Assembly (NCBI GenBank): GCA_024195265.1
Contig: JAJLRJ010000007.1
Location: 32,947,398 to 33,011,397, forward strand
Source: Dendrophyllia cribrosa
Taxonomy: Eukaryota > Cnidaria > Anthozoa > Scleractinia > Dendrophylliidae
Direction of reading: 5' to 3'
DNA: 64,000 nt
Of the stretch, positions 23,151-36,247 are shown in pieces (position 1 is the first letter of the stretch; the number at the start of each line of letters is the position of its first letter). The notes beneath the pieces were generated by a model. The model did not search any database. It was not told where the DNA came from and was given only the letters and a program-made list of their open reading frames with translations. The position numbers and the translations under genes are program-made.

Positions 23151-23426
23151 GAAGAAACGTTGACGCATGAAAAGCATAAACCATGAACAATGAGACCGAA
23201 TGGGATTCTGGGTAGGCAGTAGGCAGCATTGGCAAGCTAAGTAATATTCCATTTCTTGATAGTCAAGATGTTTTCTTTGTTTAAGACATTTTAGTGCATT
23301 ATTTATGCATCCTGTGTTAATTTATGTGTATTCTGTCACAGATGAAGATTAATTTCTCCAACTTCCCAGTAAACCTTTGGGTCGCATTGTTCATGGTTTA
23401 TGCTTTTCACCCGATAACGTTTCTTC
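23151..23426. repeat. MITE, 276 bp
   Basis: Inverted ends GAAGAAACGTTGACGCATGA and TTTCACCCGATAACGTTTCTTC, continuing through AAGCATAAACCATGAACAATG / CATTGTTCATGGTTTATGCTT. Confidence 0.75.
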
Positions 23427-25618
23427 TATTTGGTGCAAATGACTACTGTTTCCAAGACCCAGTCATCCCTGTTAGTCATCTTTTTGTATCGACTTTTCTT
23501 TGATAGGAGACCTAGGAGGCACCACTTATCCTCCTCCTTTGTGTCCTCAGATCTATGTAGACTGACTGCCTTTTCAGTCACACTCCTGCTAGCATCCCAT
23601 TTCCTGAAAATGAAGTATGATATTATATATTTATTTTACCATGGACGATGTTTCTTTAAAAAAATACTTGATTTATATGGTCTCGGGTACCCAAGACAGC
23701 CCTCCCCCCCGAGTTACCCTGGACGAGCTAACTTTTCACTTATTTCTTTGAAAAATTCAACCAACCGTTTACATGAGAATCGCTAACTCATCTCGGGGGG
23801 CGAGACAACTCGGGTGGTCGAGTTGTCTCGTCTTGGCAGGTAGGGTAACCCTGGCAGGTGGGACAACTTTTTCTCATATAAACACTTTGGCTCCCCTACC
23901 CAAGACGAGACAGTTCAAATTGTTCCAGGAGCCTGTGTGTTTTAGGTCAGCAGAGACCAAACATGCAAAAAGATGGCGTCCCGAGAGAGACTGGTGTGCT
24001 AGAGGGGACAGCTGTTACAACTCACAACTCCATATAAACGCTTCGTAAAGTTGTCTTGGGGGGAGGGTTGTCTCTAAATTTCGAGTTCCATTACGTGTAC
24101 ATGTACTTTTACTAGCACTGTTCTGAGTCACACTGGTCTGAGTTCATAACAGTCTCATACAGTGTACAGTATATACAGTGTAATCAGCCTCTTAGTTTTG
24201 GCTCACTGTGAAATTACAACAAATCTGTTTTAAAACAATGTTCTTTTGGTTGAAAATACATTAACCAAAAACTGCAACAAATTGTTGCATGTGAACTAAC
24301 TGGTAAATAAGGCTAAACTATTCGAATAAGAAATTATGGCTCCTTTTAAACGGTTTTAAACGTTTACTGTTTAGCGATAAATCTCTCCAAGCTTTTAAAT
24401 AGCAATATTGAGTGGGTCATTCTTATGCAACGGTTTAATTTGTAAAATTAATAACACGTCTCCAAAAAACAAAAACAAAATACACTGTATATTAACCTGG
24501 AAGCTAAGAAGGGTGTTCAAAAGTGGTCAACGTAACATAACCATCGCATAACTTTAATACATAGATGTTATCGTGCTTCTTGACTGGTGGCCTGCCAGAA
24601 TCCCATGGAATGGCACGCAACTTCTAATTTCAGATATTAAACTTTTAAGCTCTTATGTCTGCCAATAGACAAAACTACATTACGAAAATGAAAATAAACA
24701 AGCAAAGAAACCTCATGGCTGTGATAAACCCAACTTCGTACGAGAAACGCCTACAATTCAAAAGCTCATGATTCGAACCAAACAATCGGTCTTAGCTTCC
24801 ACATAAATGCTTACCTTTTCCTCATACAACGTCCTTGAACTTGACTGGAAAAGAACTTCAATCAGATGAGAAAAGGTAGCCACAAGAAAATTCATCTCCT
24901 TGCTATAAACATTAAAACAGGCCGGGCGCGTGAAAGTCCAACTGAAATTCTCACACTTTCCCATTGGCTCAAAAGCCCCACGTGACGTTAGAACTCACAA
25001 TTTGCATGTGCCGAACTCACGGCTTCCCTGGAAACTAGCTTGCTCAACAACTCAACAATGGCGGGCTGTTGAAAAGTATAACGGTCAACTCGAAGAACTT
25101 ATGGTTGCTTCGGGGAATAAATGCAATGTATTTTGACAGTTTTTGGAGCGTTAGAAGCCAGAAGAAACTTTGCAGTGTTGTTTCATGTAAGGAAAGAAAT
25201 TAATTTTCAAGAGTTTTAAAGGAAAGCGAAGACCACTACAGCAAACATTCAAACACGTGTTGTCACTCACAGCAAAAGAAGATTCAATCAAATGTTCATC
25301 AACGAATATGGAAAGCTTCCAAACAAAGAAATGTTTTAAAATATCGAAACGGATTTCATGTGTAACGGGATGAATCGGATCAAGTGGCACATGATGGGAA
25401 TCGAAGAGCACGCAAATGAGTTACGTTGTGGACTTGCTAGTTAATTGCTAGCGCTGTTGGCCGTCGAAGAATATTTAGCGACAGCTCCCCAAAACAAAAC
25501 ACCGTTCGCCAAAGATAAGTGGTAAGTGGTATTTGCATTATTGGTACAAAAAGCCTTTATAAACTAAAGTTGTCATGTCACTGGGGAAAAGGCACTGCAC
25601 TGTCCCCTCGAAACATGT
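23427..25618. other. non-coding stretch, probable further MITE
   Basis: 23690-24080 has C-rich and G-rich mirrored edges (CAAGACAGCCCTCCCCCC; GTTGTCTTGGGGGGAGGG) and repeated GTTGTCTCG/CGAGACAAC words, suggesting another inverted-repeat element. The ORFs of 60-120 residues here show no domain. Around 24960-25070 there is a promoter-like patch (CACGTGACGTTAG, CAACAATGGCGGGC) without a following exon that I can support. Confidence 0.35.
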
Positions 25619-26228
25619 CACTCTTAAACTCGAATTGGGCCATTCCATTGAATATCCGCACCCACCCGATTGAGGGTTTACCTGACACCCCCCGTCGGAT
25701 AGGGCAATTTAAAAGGGAAATAAACAGACTATTTCAATATATATATTTTTAATGATATAATTGTCACTTTTTATATACTGAATGATTTTACCGAGTTTAA
25801 ATAAAGTTATATGTATGTATGTATTTCCTTCCCCCCCCCCCCCCCCCCCAATCGGAGGTATGTCTTGTGCTTCTGCTGTCAAACGTCAGTGGTTTATTTT
25901 ACTAACTATAAAGTAAACTAATAAGTCAAACGAGACTTTTCCCTCCAGAATTCTCTCTTTTTCCACATACCCCTTCGGATATCTCTGTTAACATTGTCTA
26001 TAATGATCCCTAACCCCCTCCAGATTTTCTGAATATTTTCGAGACCCCCCCCTCGCATTTCCTAAGCCCTCAATAGGGGGAGTGCGGATATTAAATGGAA
26101 TGGCCCATTGTTATTTTAAGAACCAAATTGTTAAAACAAATCGACAGGTAAGAACTTAAAATTAAAACAACAAAAGAGTTCTTACCTGTCGATTTGTTTT
26201 TACAATTAACAATTCGAGTTTAAGAGTG
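25619..26228. repeat. nested inverted-repeat elements with LINE-like insert
   Basis: Outer inverted pair CACTCTTAAACTCGAATT (25619) and AATTCGAGTTTAAGAGTG (to 26228). Inner MITE 25637-26107 has ends GGGCCATTCCATTGAATATC and GATATTAAATGGAATGGCCC. Inside it, 25705-25830 looks like a LINE 3' end (codons ending in a stop, then GTTTAAATAAAG and GTATGTATGTAT). 26136-26197 is a further palindrome with perfect arms ACAAATCGACAGGTAAGAAC. At least three elements are nested here. Confidence 0.6.
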
Positions 26229-28199
26229 TGTAGTTCACAGTGTAGCTAAAAAAAGAAAAACAAAGCACAAAGGACCATGGTTGAACGAGCCTCGTTAAAG
26301 AAAACTTGCATTCTTATTGATCAGTAAACTACGGGCAAAAACCAATATTTTATGCTAAGAAAAAGTATATTGTCTAAATCAAACAAAGAAGTTAATGAGA
26401 ACAAGCATACTGTACTGACCTAATTGAAAGTAATTTTGATGATACACTGAAATTGAAACGGTCCTCCAGTTGCTTTAGAAACAAACAAATATGCTATCCA
26501 AAGCAGAGCTTTCTTATTATTTTCAAAACCAAAACTTGTAACCCAACACCTTTCTTGTATCAAAGAAAATTCACCACCTGACGAGTGAATTCCATGTTCA
26601 ATTTCAAGCAAAAAAACCGATATTGCCGAATCACAAAGCGATGAGGGTGATATCTGTAATATAGTTTTTTAGGCCCGAAAAGAAATCAACGAGCAGCGAC
26701 AAATGAAGTTGGTTTCCTTTCTCCTCCCATGTAAGATAAGAGTGACAGATGTCTATTGCCAACTGCTCAGAGATTTTTATCTAAATGTTCTGTATCAATA
26801 AAATCAATGACAATATCTTCTTTCATTTACCCTTATGAACCTACAAAATAGTAATTATCTAAGATTCTAGGATATATGATATGTTTTACCACTGATTAAA
26901 GAAGCACACAAGGGCTATTAGACCTGTGTTGTTGTCTAAAAGAAGCCAGAATTTACATGCACTTGGACTTGCAGGTGAATTTTCATGCGTGTTGTGGCTG
27001 TGAACTTAATTGAGTTAAGTTGTATATGTTATTGTTTTGCAGATTTTTGGCTCTATTCTGGAACACAGCCAAAGTTCTTTTTGAATGTTTGCGGATTTAG
27101 CTACACCTGTACCCCCACAAATGCACATTGTAAAGGTGAGCACCATTTAGAAATTAAACAAAATCACTACATTTGTGTATGTTGACGTACATGTACATGT
27201 ACAGTGTAGGTGGGATAAGGTTGTTACATTGTAAATAGAGAGTTTCTTTAAAAGGCAGTTGAACTAGGGAATTCTTGAAATACATGTACAATAATATTAA
27301 TTTTATTGATTAATAAGTGTTAAATTTGAGTAATTTTAAGGTCAATACATTACCATATCTGATTTTCAGGAAATGGAATCACTTACTAGCAGAACTAAAT
27401 GTACAAATGAGGTCATCCATTTTAACAGTATGTTGATCATGCCCAAAGAAGGATGATCAGTGGCATCTCCTTGTGACCATCAGAAGAAAAACACAATACA
27501 AAGAAAACATCCAGAAGCAAGCTAGATCTTCCTATTAGTTTTGTTTGTTTAAGTGATGGAGGCAACAAAAATTCTGAATCCCTTTCAGAATTAATTTGAA
27601 GCCTGAATTTTGTCAGGTTGTTTTTTCAACTGCTTAAGTTGATAGCAAATTGAGAGGATCACAAATTTCACTCATGTTTTTGTTCAGTTAACTCTTTAAC
27701 TCCCAAGAGTGCCAAATATCAAAACTCAAGAAAAATCCCAAATTTCATGTTGAAAAATATTGAAACCAAATGGTAACTGTATCATGTGAAAGTACTGTAC
27801 TGTTGTACATACTATGTGGGATTTCGTCCACAGACTCAAAAGTTAGGACTGCACTACATGTCTCCATAATTGACTCTGGGAGTGAAAGGGTAAAGGGATG
27901 AGGAGGTCAGAAATTCTGATTCTTTTGTTCAGTTACATGTAAGTGACACGGGAATTAGAAATTCTGAATCATTTTAGAATTAGATGTGAATAGCCAGTTT
28001 TGTTCAGTTCATTGACAGGGCATCAGAATTTCTGAAACCTTTATAATTAGAATTGTCCAGTAACAAGTGGTATAGCGGAGTAAGAAAAAGAATGATTGTG
28101 GAACTCTATTGATGACATTACAATCATGGGATCAGAAATTGTGAAAACCTGTCAAGCTGGATGTTAAATACTAATCTTTTTTCCTCGGATAAGTGACGG
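26229..28199. other. non-coding stretch
   Basis: Unique AT-rich sequence. From about 27900 degraded satellite units (AGAAATTCTGAT and CAGAATTTCTGAA words spaced irregularly) lead into the right array. No gene supported. Confidence 0.4.
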
Positions 28200-29640
28200 G
28201 GGTCTCCGAAATTCGGAAAACCTCTTTAGTTAGATGTTAATAATCATTTTTCTTCGTGTAAGTGATGGGGGTGTTGTTTGGTTAATTGACGGGGGGGTCA
28301 GAATTTCTGAATTTTTAAGAAATAGATGTATATAGCTGTTTTTATTCAGTTAACTGACGGGGGAATCAGAATTTCTGAATTTTTAAGAATTAGATGTATA
28401 TAGCTGTTTTTGTTCGGTTAACTGACGGGGGGATCAGAATTTCTGAATTTTCAAGAATTAGATATATATATAGCTGTTTTTGTTCGGTTAACTGACGGGG
28501 GGATCAGAATTTCTGAATTTTTAAGAATTAGATATATATAGCTGTTTTTGTTCGATTAACTGACGGGGGGATCAGAATTTCTGAATTTTTAAGAATTAGA
28601 TATATATAGCTGTTTTTATTCGGTTAACTGACGGGGGGATCAGAATTTCTGAATTTTTAAGAATTAGATATATATAGCTGTTTTTGTTCGATTAACTGAC
28701 GGGGGGATCAGAATTTCTGAATTTTTAAGAATTAGATATATATAGCTGTTTTTGTTCGATTAACTGACGGGGGGATCAGAATTTCTGAATTTTTAAGAAA
28801 TAGATGTATATAGCTGTTTTTATTCAGTTAACTGACGGGGGAATCAGAATTTCTGAATTTTTAAGAATTAGATGTATATAGCTGTTTTTGTTCGGTTAAC
28901 TGACGGGGGGATCAGAATTTCTGAATTTTCAAGAATTAGATATATATATAGCTGTTTTTGTTCGGTTAACTGACGGGGGGATCAGAATTTCTGAATTTTT
29001 AAGAATTAGATATATATAGCTGTTTTTGTTCGATTAACTGACGGGGGGATCAGAATTTCTGAATTTTTAAGAATTAGATATATATAGCTGTTTTTATTCG
29101 GTTAACTGACGGGGGGATCAGAATTTCTGAATTTTTAAGAATTAGATATATAGCTGTTTTTGTTCGATTAACTGACGGGGGGATCAGAATTTCTGAATTT
29201 TTAAGAATTAGATATATATAGCTGTTTTTGTTCGATTAACTGACGGGGGGATCAGAATTTCTGAATTTTTAAGAATTAGATATATATAGCTGTTTTTATT
29301 CGGTTAACTGACGGGGGGATCAGAATTTCTGAATTTTTAAGAATTAGATATATATAGCTGTTTTTGTTCGATTAACTGACGGGGGGATCAGAATTTCTGA
29401 ATTTTTAAGAATTAGATATATATAGCTGTTTTTGTTCGATTAACTGACGGGGGGATCAGAATTTCTGAATTTTTAAGAATTAGATGTATATAGCTGTTTT
29501 AGTTCGGTTAATTTACGGGGGGATCAGAATTTCTGAATCCTTTTAGAATAAGTTGTATATACATGTAGTTGTTTTTGTTCGGCAATTGACGGGGGGATCA
29601 GAATTTCTGAAACCTCTTAGGATTCGGGGGAGATCAGAAA
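28200..29640 (-). repeat. 64-bp satellite array, right arm, with higher-order repeat
   Basis: About 21 units that are the reverse complement of the left-arm satellite: TTAACTGACGGGGGGATCAG, AATTTCTGAATTTTTAAGAA and TTAGATATATATAGCTG. A seven-unit block beginning at 28317 recurs at 28795, a shift of 478 bp, with essentially no differences over at least 240 bp. This is a higher-order repeat showing recent expansion. Confidence 0.9.
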
Positions 29641-30415
29641 TTCTGAACAGGTTTTAAATTTAGTTCATGAAAATCGTAAATTCGCTCGAAAGAATTTTGT
29701 GCTTCCTTGCAAACAGAGAAAACTCTCCTATCAGTTTTTGTATGATTTTACGATTTAGAGCAAACATTAAAAATTATCCAACTAAAAAAGTGGTGAAATG
29801 GCTTTTCCGAAAAAACTTCACATTTTAATTTTGGCCAATTTTCCACTAATTTCCGAAGAGGTTGTAGAAACTACCACGTGCAAAAGACATTTTCCGAGGT
29901 AGGTTGATAATTTATCCGTAAAAATAAGTCATTTTTGTAGTTTACCTTAGTATTTACTCTGAATTTGTCTAAATCGTAATGCCACATTTTAGTTTGGAAC
30001 GCGTTTCCAGCGCTTATCAATTTTAACAGAATTAAACGGCTTTTTGGGGTCCATCAAGCACTGAACGAACCACTGTTTATCTTGGTTTATCATTTCTCAA
30101 GGTAATTATTCGATTCTACAGTACATTGAATAACAAACCACTTGGTTGCTCAGTTTTTTTTATGTAAGTTTATTGCCGTAAAGATTTACTTCAGAGCGGT
30201 TTATACTTCAACCTGAAAAGTCGTTCGAGCTATTAAGTCTTATCAGTTTGGTTAATTTCGTAGCCATGAAAATCTTGTGATTATCGACTTTTATCGACAA
30301 ATTAAACCTGTCGATTGACAATTATCGACAAATATCGAGTACTATCGACTTAAACTGTATCGACTACGTTTTCGATGATCGATTTTGATCGACATGTTAC
30401 GCCCCTTACGCCCTG

Positions 30416-33400
30416 TGATATTAATTTTTTTTAGCGCTCAGAGTCGCAGACTTTTGCCAATCTGTTTGTAAACAAAATCGCTTTAATAATAATTGTAAAC
30501 TAGTCAGTCGTGCACAATATCAAATAGAAACTAATAATCAATCGCCCCAAACAGTCTAAAATAACCCTGAACCCTGTCTAGTTGGACATTAGGTTGAAAG
30601 TTAACTTACGTCTTACTACATGTACAGTAATTTAAAACTCAAGTCACCTACCTCAGTTGTCCTTTATCAATCCTCGCGACCGGCGCGAACTAAAGCTGAC
30701 TTGTTTGCGCTATATCGTAAGTTAGCCACGAAAAGAACAGTTTGCAAAGCAATTTCGCCAGCCTTTTTTTCACTAAACAGGACTCTGAATCGACGAAATA
30801 AAATAAATTTTCTGTGCTGACGCTACGAGCTGGAAAAATGGCGGATGCTGGACGGTTGGTGTGAAAACTCGAACCAGTCCTCCCGCTGACCATGTCGTGC
30901 AAACCGGAGCAGGGGAGGGGAGGGAAGTGGACCGAAGGGGGAGGGGAGGGTGGGGGAATTAAAAAAAAGCTAACCCCTGATCGGTATGAAAGAAAAATGC
31001 TACAGAAAAACTGACAACGCCATTGGTAAGAGGTAAGATAAAAACCACTTATGCAGATTTGTTTATAGTTTTAAACTGAAAAGTCGCTGAACAGGATCAG
31101 GAAAGGATGGATTTTCAACGTGTAAAACTTTTTTCGTCACCTTCATTTTTACACAATTTTACTGGAGGAGTAATAATGGCCTTTTTTATACACAAAAATA
31201 GCATAAATTTTAACTGGGTGGAAAAACGGGGATTTATTGAAGTTAATAAAAACAGAACTGCAACCGGAACCGAGCCAAAAATCAGTCAACTTCCGTGCGT
31301 TCTGGCCACGTGATCCAAGACGTCATACTAATGACGTTGATAAATAATTTAATTTTATTCTTATATCTACCAACATACCAAATTTTTTAACTCTGCATTT
31401 CACCCTTTCAAAGATACATGTATACAAAGATACTAGTCCGCAGACCCCCTATTTGGTCATGTGTATAGCCCCCTTAATTTTGAAAATCCAGAAGTATACC
31501 GGGCATGACGAAATGTTGTAAGCGAATGCCTTCCTTGCCACGTTGACTATATTTGCATTTATCAAACCATGTTTCTAAAAAACGTTTAAAGGCACTTGGG
31601 GGCATAGTCACGTGACTGATGACGTCACCGCACTTAGTCAATTTAAATAGGTATTTTATGGTAGGTGTAAATAGCATGTGGTGTAGTATCCTCATATACT
31701 CAAAATTGACAGAGTTATTTGGCATCGAAAATTTTTCTGGTGCAAAGGGTGATGGGAAGGTTCTTATTATAATTATAATATATTATTTTAATTATTATTA
31801 TTATTATTATTGTTATAAACTTGATGAAAAAAGAAGTTGCATTTTGGTCCATTTCCATCCCGGCCATGGCCAGCCAAAGACACTTAGCTCTTAGGGCTGA
31901 ACCAACATTTTTCGGCTTTTACTGACATAAATAATAACCCGGCTAATTTTAAGGCAGCATTAAAACTGGTGGCATAGACCTTTAATTACGGACAATGCCT
32001 TTTCTTCACAGTGTCTTTGTGAAGGAGCTTTGTCTCGGCCGTAAAAAGGAAAAAAGATAAAGCACTTAACAGTATTCCATCATAACGTGGGGAAATAATT
32101 AGCTGTATGAAAAAATGTCATACAATGACACAACACATTCTGAAATAATTGGTGTTTCGTTTTCGGTTGAGTGTCGAAATTAACTTCCCTATTGTTTTGG
32201 TTTTCCATTGCTTCGCATTGTTATTACCTAAAAGACACTCACGCCACTTTCTTAATCAATTAGAAGTACTGAGAACCAAAACTAATCGTGACTTGCTCGC
32301 AGGCATTTTATCGCGCTTGACGCCGACTCATTGGATTGTGTCGGCTTCAGTTTTGATCGGCAAGACAAATTGCTTTGTTTTTGGTTTCACGATAATCATG
32401 AATACTCGGCTCTAGGTTGCCATGCAATTACACAACACAAAGTGAGCGATAATTAGTGGTCTGCAAAAATATTACGCAATGACATAAAATACAAAGTTAA
32501 ATAATTAGCTGTCTATAAAAGTATCATACAATGACACAACACAAAGTGAGTAAATGATGTTTGCATGTGGATATCCCTCAATAGATCGCATCGATAATTC
32601 TCTTGTCGCTGCACATCGCTGACGCGACTCGCTCGACATTTCTCTCTGTTTACTGACCTCATTCCTAAAAATCAAACACCTCTAAATCAGTAACAGAAGA
32701 ATTGGGGACTTTTCAAAAGCTACGAGTAGAGAACTTTGAAATTAATGTACCATCTCTTAACAATGCATTTAAAAAAATGTAAATTAGGCCTTTGATAAAC
32801 AAAAGTACTGTTCTACTCAGGCAATTTTCACCTCGGCGTTTGTATAACTCTTTAACGGTATAATACTGACTATATACCCTGTATTATAATTAATGTACAT
32901 GTAAAGGCTTTTGATATTAGTTGTATTAGTCAAATTTGAATGCATAAACAAAAAAGGCCTTTCTTTTGATGTAACAAAAAAATTCTTTAGGGCAATTTTT
33001 TGGACCATGGCAAAATCATACAAAGTACGCAAGACGCGAAGAAAGCCGGCACCACAGCCAAATTGTACCGTCTCCCTCCACGAGAAAACCACTGGAAATA
33101 AGCTTTTAGGTAGACTCGTAAAAATGTGAGCAGGCAACTTTGAAATTCAACGTAAACCTGTGAAAAAACCCTCTTGTCATTACAATCCTAAGCATGTTTC
33201 TTTAACAGACCATCCTTAACCAGTGTTTCATTACTGCTTAATCCCGTAAAGTTTTAGTCTCTGTTCGGTTCTTATTATCACCTCGACCTCGTATCTTTCA
33301 AGCAAATACGCTCTTTATATTTATTATCATGATTATTTTTTTTATTATTGTTACTATCACCTTTATTCGAAATTAGGTTAAGCCTTATCGATAGGCTTTC

Positions 33401-33857
33401 AAATGTTAATTTTATTACCAGGATATTTAATGAGTGAAACAACTTTCAACAGCATCAGTTTAGTCTGTCCGGCGCTCTTGTTCTGAAGTTTTAATACGGT
33501 AAGTTTGACTTCGTCAATTTTCATTTGTATTTTGTTCAATGTTATCACGGTTATCGCTCTGTACGTCACACACAGAAAAGAAAGCGACTTTCCTAGCTTA
33601 GACTGTTTCGACACGCCCTCTAAACTTGGTGGAACCTTTTAGGTCGATTTAGACAGTACCTGACCTGTTGCTTATGGTACACAAATTATACAATTTGTAT
33701 GATACGAGCGCTGAAAACTGTATTTTAACAGTCAGTTGTTTTGTGGATAACCCCTTCATCAGTGCTTGCATGTGTTCCCAGAGACAAACGCCTATTAAAG
33801 TTCCCAAAGGTTTATTTTTAGTGCCACGCACACCAGTACTATAAATTCAAAGTATCT
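30416..33857. other. non-coding stretch
   Basis: Contains a G-rich patch (30906-30957), an AAAATGGCGG promoter-like word at 30836, an (ATT)n tract at 31764-31818, paired ACGTGA/TGACGTCA words near 31300 and 31600, and repeated phrases ATACAATGACACAACACA (32120-32535). Short ORFs show no domains. Confidence 0.4.
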
Positions 33858-34125
33858 GTTTTAGCCCCCAAAGACCGAATTGGCCCTAAGTCCCAAAAGA
33901 TAATTCAACCCATCATGGGGCCATCTTGGACATTCAGGTTCTTGATTCAGCCCACATTGAAAGCCAGTTTAGTCCTTGTTTTGAACTGCTGCTGTGGCGC
34001 TATGGGGCCATTTTAAGTTTTATAAATTGTCCAAAACAGCTCTATTTCAGAAAGGATAAATTAGCCCGAAAAATAGTCCTGCATTTTACTCACCGCCGAA
34101 ACGGTCCCAATTTTGGGGCTAAAAC
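33858..34125. repeat. MITE, 268 bp
   Basis: Ends GTTTTAGCCCCCAAAGACCG and CGGTCCCAATTTTGGGGCTAAAAC are inverted copies. GGGGCCAT occurs twice inside. No ORF. Confidence 0.6.
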
Positions 34126-34952
34126 AGATCTTTTTAATTTGCAGTGCAGTAAAAACTGTTATGCTATCAATCTTTGCTTATGAGTGTTACATAATGCATG
34201 CGACTTTTTTTGCGCGCTCTGCTCGCGCTGCTTGCAATTCCCCTAAAAAAACGTTTTCTCAGTCCAGAATAACTAGCATGACATATTTTATTATACCAGT
34301 TGCGCATCGAAAACTGACATTTTTATCTCGTCGTGATTAGCTTACTCCATGGTCACGTCTGACGATTTCGCCTCTGTAAATTAATTTTGTTCTCTCTGGA
34401 GATTTCTGAATTTCGGCAGTGTTTTCTACTTACTGTATGACTTTTTAACTTCAATGATTAATTAAATGCAGGGTTCTACACGTTTATGTGGTGATTTCAA
34501 AACGACAAATTGACTTGCACGCAAGCTGAAGCGATTGTGGACATTGAGAGCGAGATGTATACTGAATTGTTAATGGTTCTTTAATTGTTTTGGATTCGAT
34601 TCGCCCATTTGTTTTACAACGAAACAATCCTTGAGAGTCGGATGTGATAATTTAATTTTTTTAACCGACAACAACTTTGAAAGAATATCCAGAAAGGCTT
34701 CGAGCATTATTCAAAATAAGCATTACTTTCAACTTTATAGATTGTTTCAATCGCGAGATACGGGTCTCAGCTTATAACCAGGATTTAATTATGTGGCTCC
34801 ATACAGTTATTGACCAGTCTTCCAAATATAATATACACGATGTTATTGCTGTCTTTCGAAAGTTTTGTTTCGCGATACTAGGCATAATATAAACATGAAC
34901 GCAGCTCAGGCTTTCTCGTTCACGAACAAGTCTAATTTGGCAGTCTTGTCTG

Positions 34953-34966
34953 GTTACCATGGCAAC
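34953..34966. promoter_or_regulatory. perfect RFX X-box match
   Basis: GTTACCATGGCAAC fits the RFX X-box consensus GTTRCCATGGYAAC at every position. Such sites drive ciliary genes in animals. No gene start is seen within a kilobase, so occupancy is uncertain. Confidence 0.3.
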
Positions 34967-35604
34967 CCATGATTGAGTTGTTGGGCTTGCTTTCAAAACT
35001 AGCAAACCTTTCAACGGATTTTCTCGGTTTTTACACATTAAATTTTCACAATTTTTGGTGAAACAGAAGAAACATTCAGTAAGTTTAACCTAACAAAGCC
35101 ATAAAAAATCGGTACATAATTTTCTGCAATGTACTCACTTTTCGTTTTTTACGTTTATTGGGTTTGTGTATGTACAATAATTGTTGTCTTTTTTTAACCC
35201 GTAAATACGCGCAAGGGTAATGAACGCGTTATCGGCAACGGTTGCTAATTCACTCACTCACTCACTCCTTCCATCATCTGTTAACTTAGTGACGTAATGC
35301 TTTGTTACGAATGCGTTTCGTGACAATAACAGAGTGTAAATAGCTATAACAATAAATAATTTGTTGTAAACGAACATAAACAACAATAAGCTTAACCCTA
35401 TTTTGTGTGTGTGTGTGTGTGTGTTGGGGGGGGGGGGGGGGAGGGCGGAACAAAGTGCACGCGTTAACTTTCAACATTCATAACTTCTTTAATATGTATT
35501 CAAACGCCATCAAACTTTGTGATTTTTCCTAACAGTTATCTGGCAACTTTTTCATGACATTTTATTGATCACGTGATTTGATTTTTCCATGGCAACAAGA
35601 TTTT
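34967..35604. other. non-coding stretch with GT/G microsatellite
   Basis: (GT)n followed by a G-run at 35404-35441. Otherwise unique AT-rich sequence. Confidence 0.5.
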
Positions 35605-36089
35605 GGCAACCATGTTTTCTGAAATTTGCATATTTTTACCTTTGAATGAAGAAAAACAATGTTTATTGGTATAACTTTTACATTTTTATGTCATTTAACG
35701 TTTATTTATTGGTTTTGTTCAATTTGGAGTCAATTTGGACAGTTTTTAAGAGGTAACTCGTAACTTCCTGAAAATTAAGGCTATGACAATGAAATCAAGA
35801 GAGTACATAGTACGTTAAAATCTGTCTCCTTATCGGTCCGCACAATGGAACGATGACGTAATATAATGTAGTTATTAAGTAATTAGTTATACGACCGCCA
35901 TCTTGGAACCACCATCTTGGATTTCTGAAACTTTTTTAAACCTCTTAAAAACCGTCCAAATTGACTCAAAATTAATCGAAACCAATAAATAAACGCTAAA
36001 TGACGTAAAATCTAAAAGTTATACCAATAAACATTGTTTTTCTTCCATGAAGGGAAAAATTTACAAGTTTCAGAAAACATGGCTGCCAA
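35605..36089. mobile_element. foldback element, 485 bp
   Basis: Arms 35605-35757 and 35936-36089 are inverted copies about 150 bp long, sharing CCATGTTTTCTGAAA, AAAACAATGTTTATTGGTAT and the complements. The 180-bp centre contains AAGGCTATGACAATGAAATC. The centre and right arm match 13108-13440. No ORF. Confidence 0.75.
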
Positions 36090-36171
36090 AATAAACAAAC
36101 GAGCTCTTGCGCGATTATCATGTCCATGCCTCGCGCGCGAAAAGACTATATGGAGCATTCAATGAATCGAT

Positions 36172-36247
36172 TCGCATATAATTCACCGCATATAAGCTGG
36201 GATAATTAATCGCATATAATTAACCGCATATAAGCTGGGATAATTAA
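36172..36247 (+). repeat. 38-bp tandem duplication
   Basis: Two near-identical copies of TCGCATATAATTCACCGCAT followed by ATAAGCTGGGATAATTAA. Confidence 0.8.

Larger units (their letters stand above)
20438..30415. mobile_element. 10-kb foldback element with satellite-bearing arms
   Basis: Left end CAGGGTGTAACATGTC and right end (reverse complement) CAGGGCGTAAGGGGCGTAAC then ATGTCG are related; the right end has an extra 9-bp repeat. Further inward both arms are rich in ATCGA words. A 50-bp block CGCGTTCCAAACTAAAATGT... recurs inverted (20905-20957 and 29962-30010). The arms also carry the same 64-bp satellite in opposite orientations (21130-21885 and 28200-29640). Between the arms are about 6 kb with several MITEs and no recognisable transposase, so it looks non-autonomous. 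No target duplication could be identified, which keeps the exact ends uncertain. Confidence 0.55.

Noticed and set aside
28200..29640. CRISPR-like array of regular repeats
   Set aside because: Units are directly adjacent with no unique spacers and the genome is eukaryotic; it is a satellite.
32911..33137. Small basic ORF (MAKSYKVRKTRRKP...) and its antisense partner
   Set aside because: It is tempting as a short gene but has no recognisable domain, promoter or neighbouring exon, and the opposite strand is also open.
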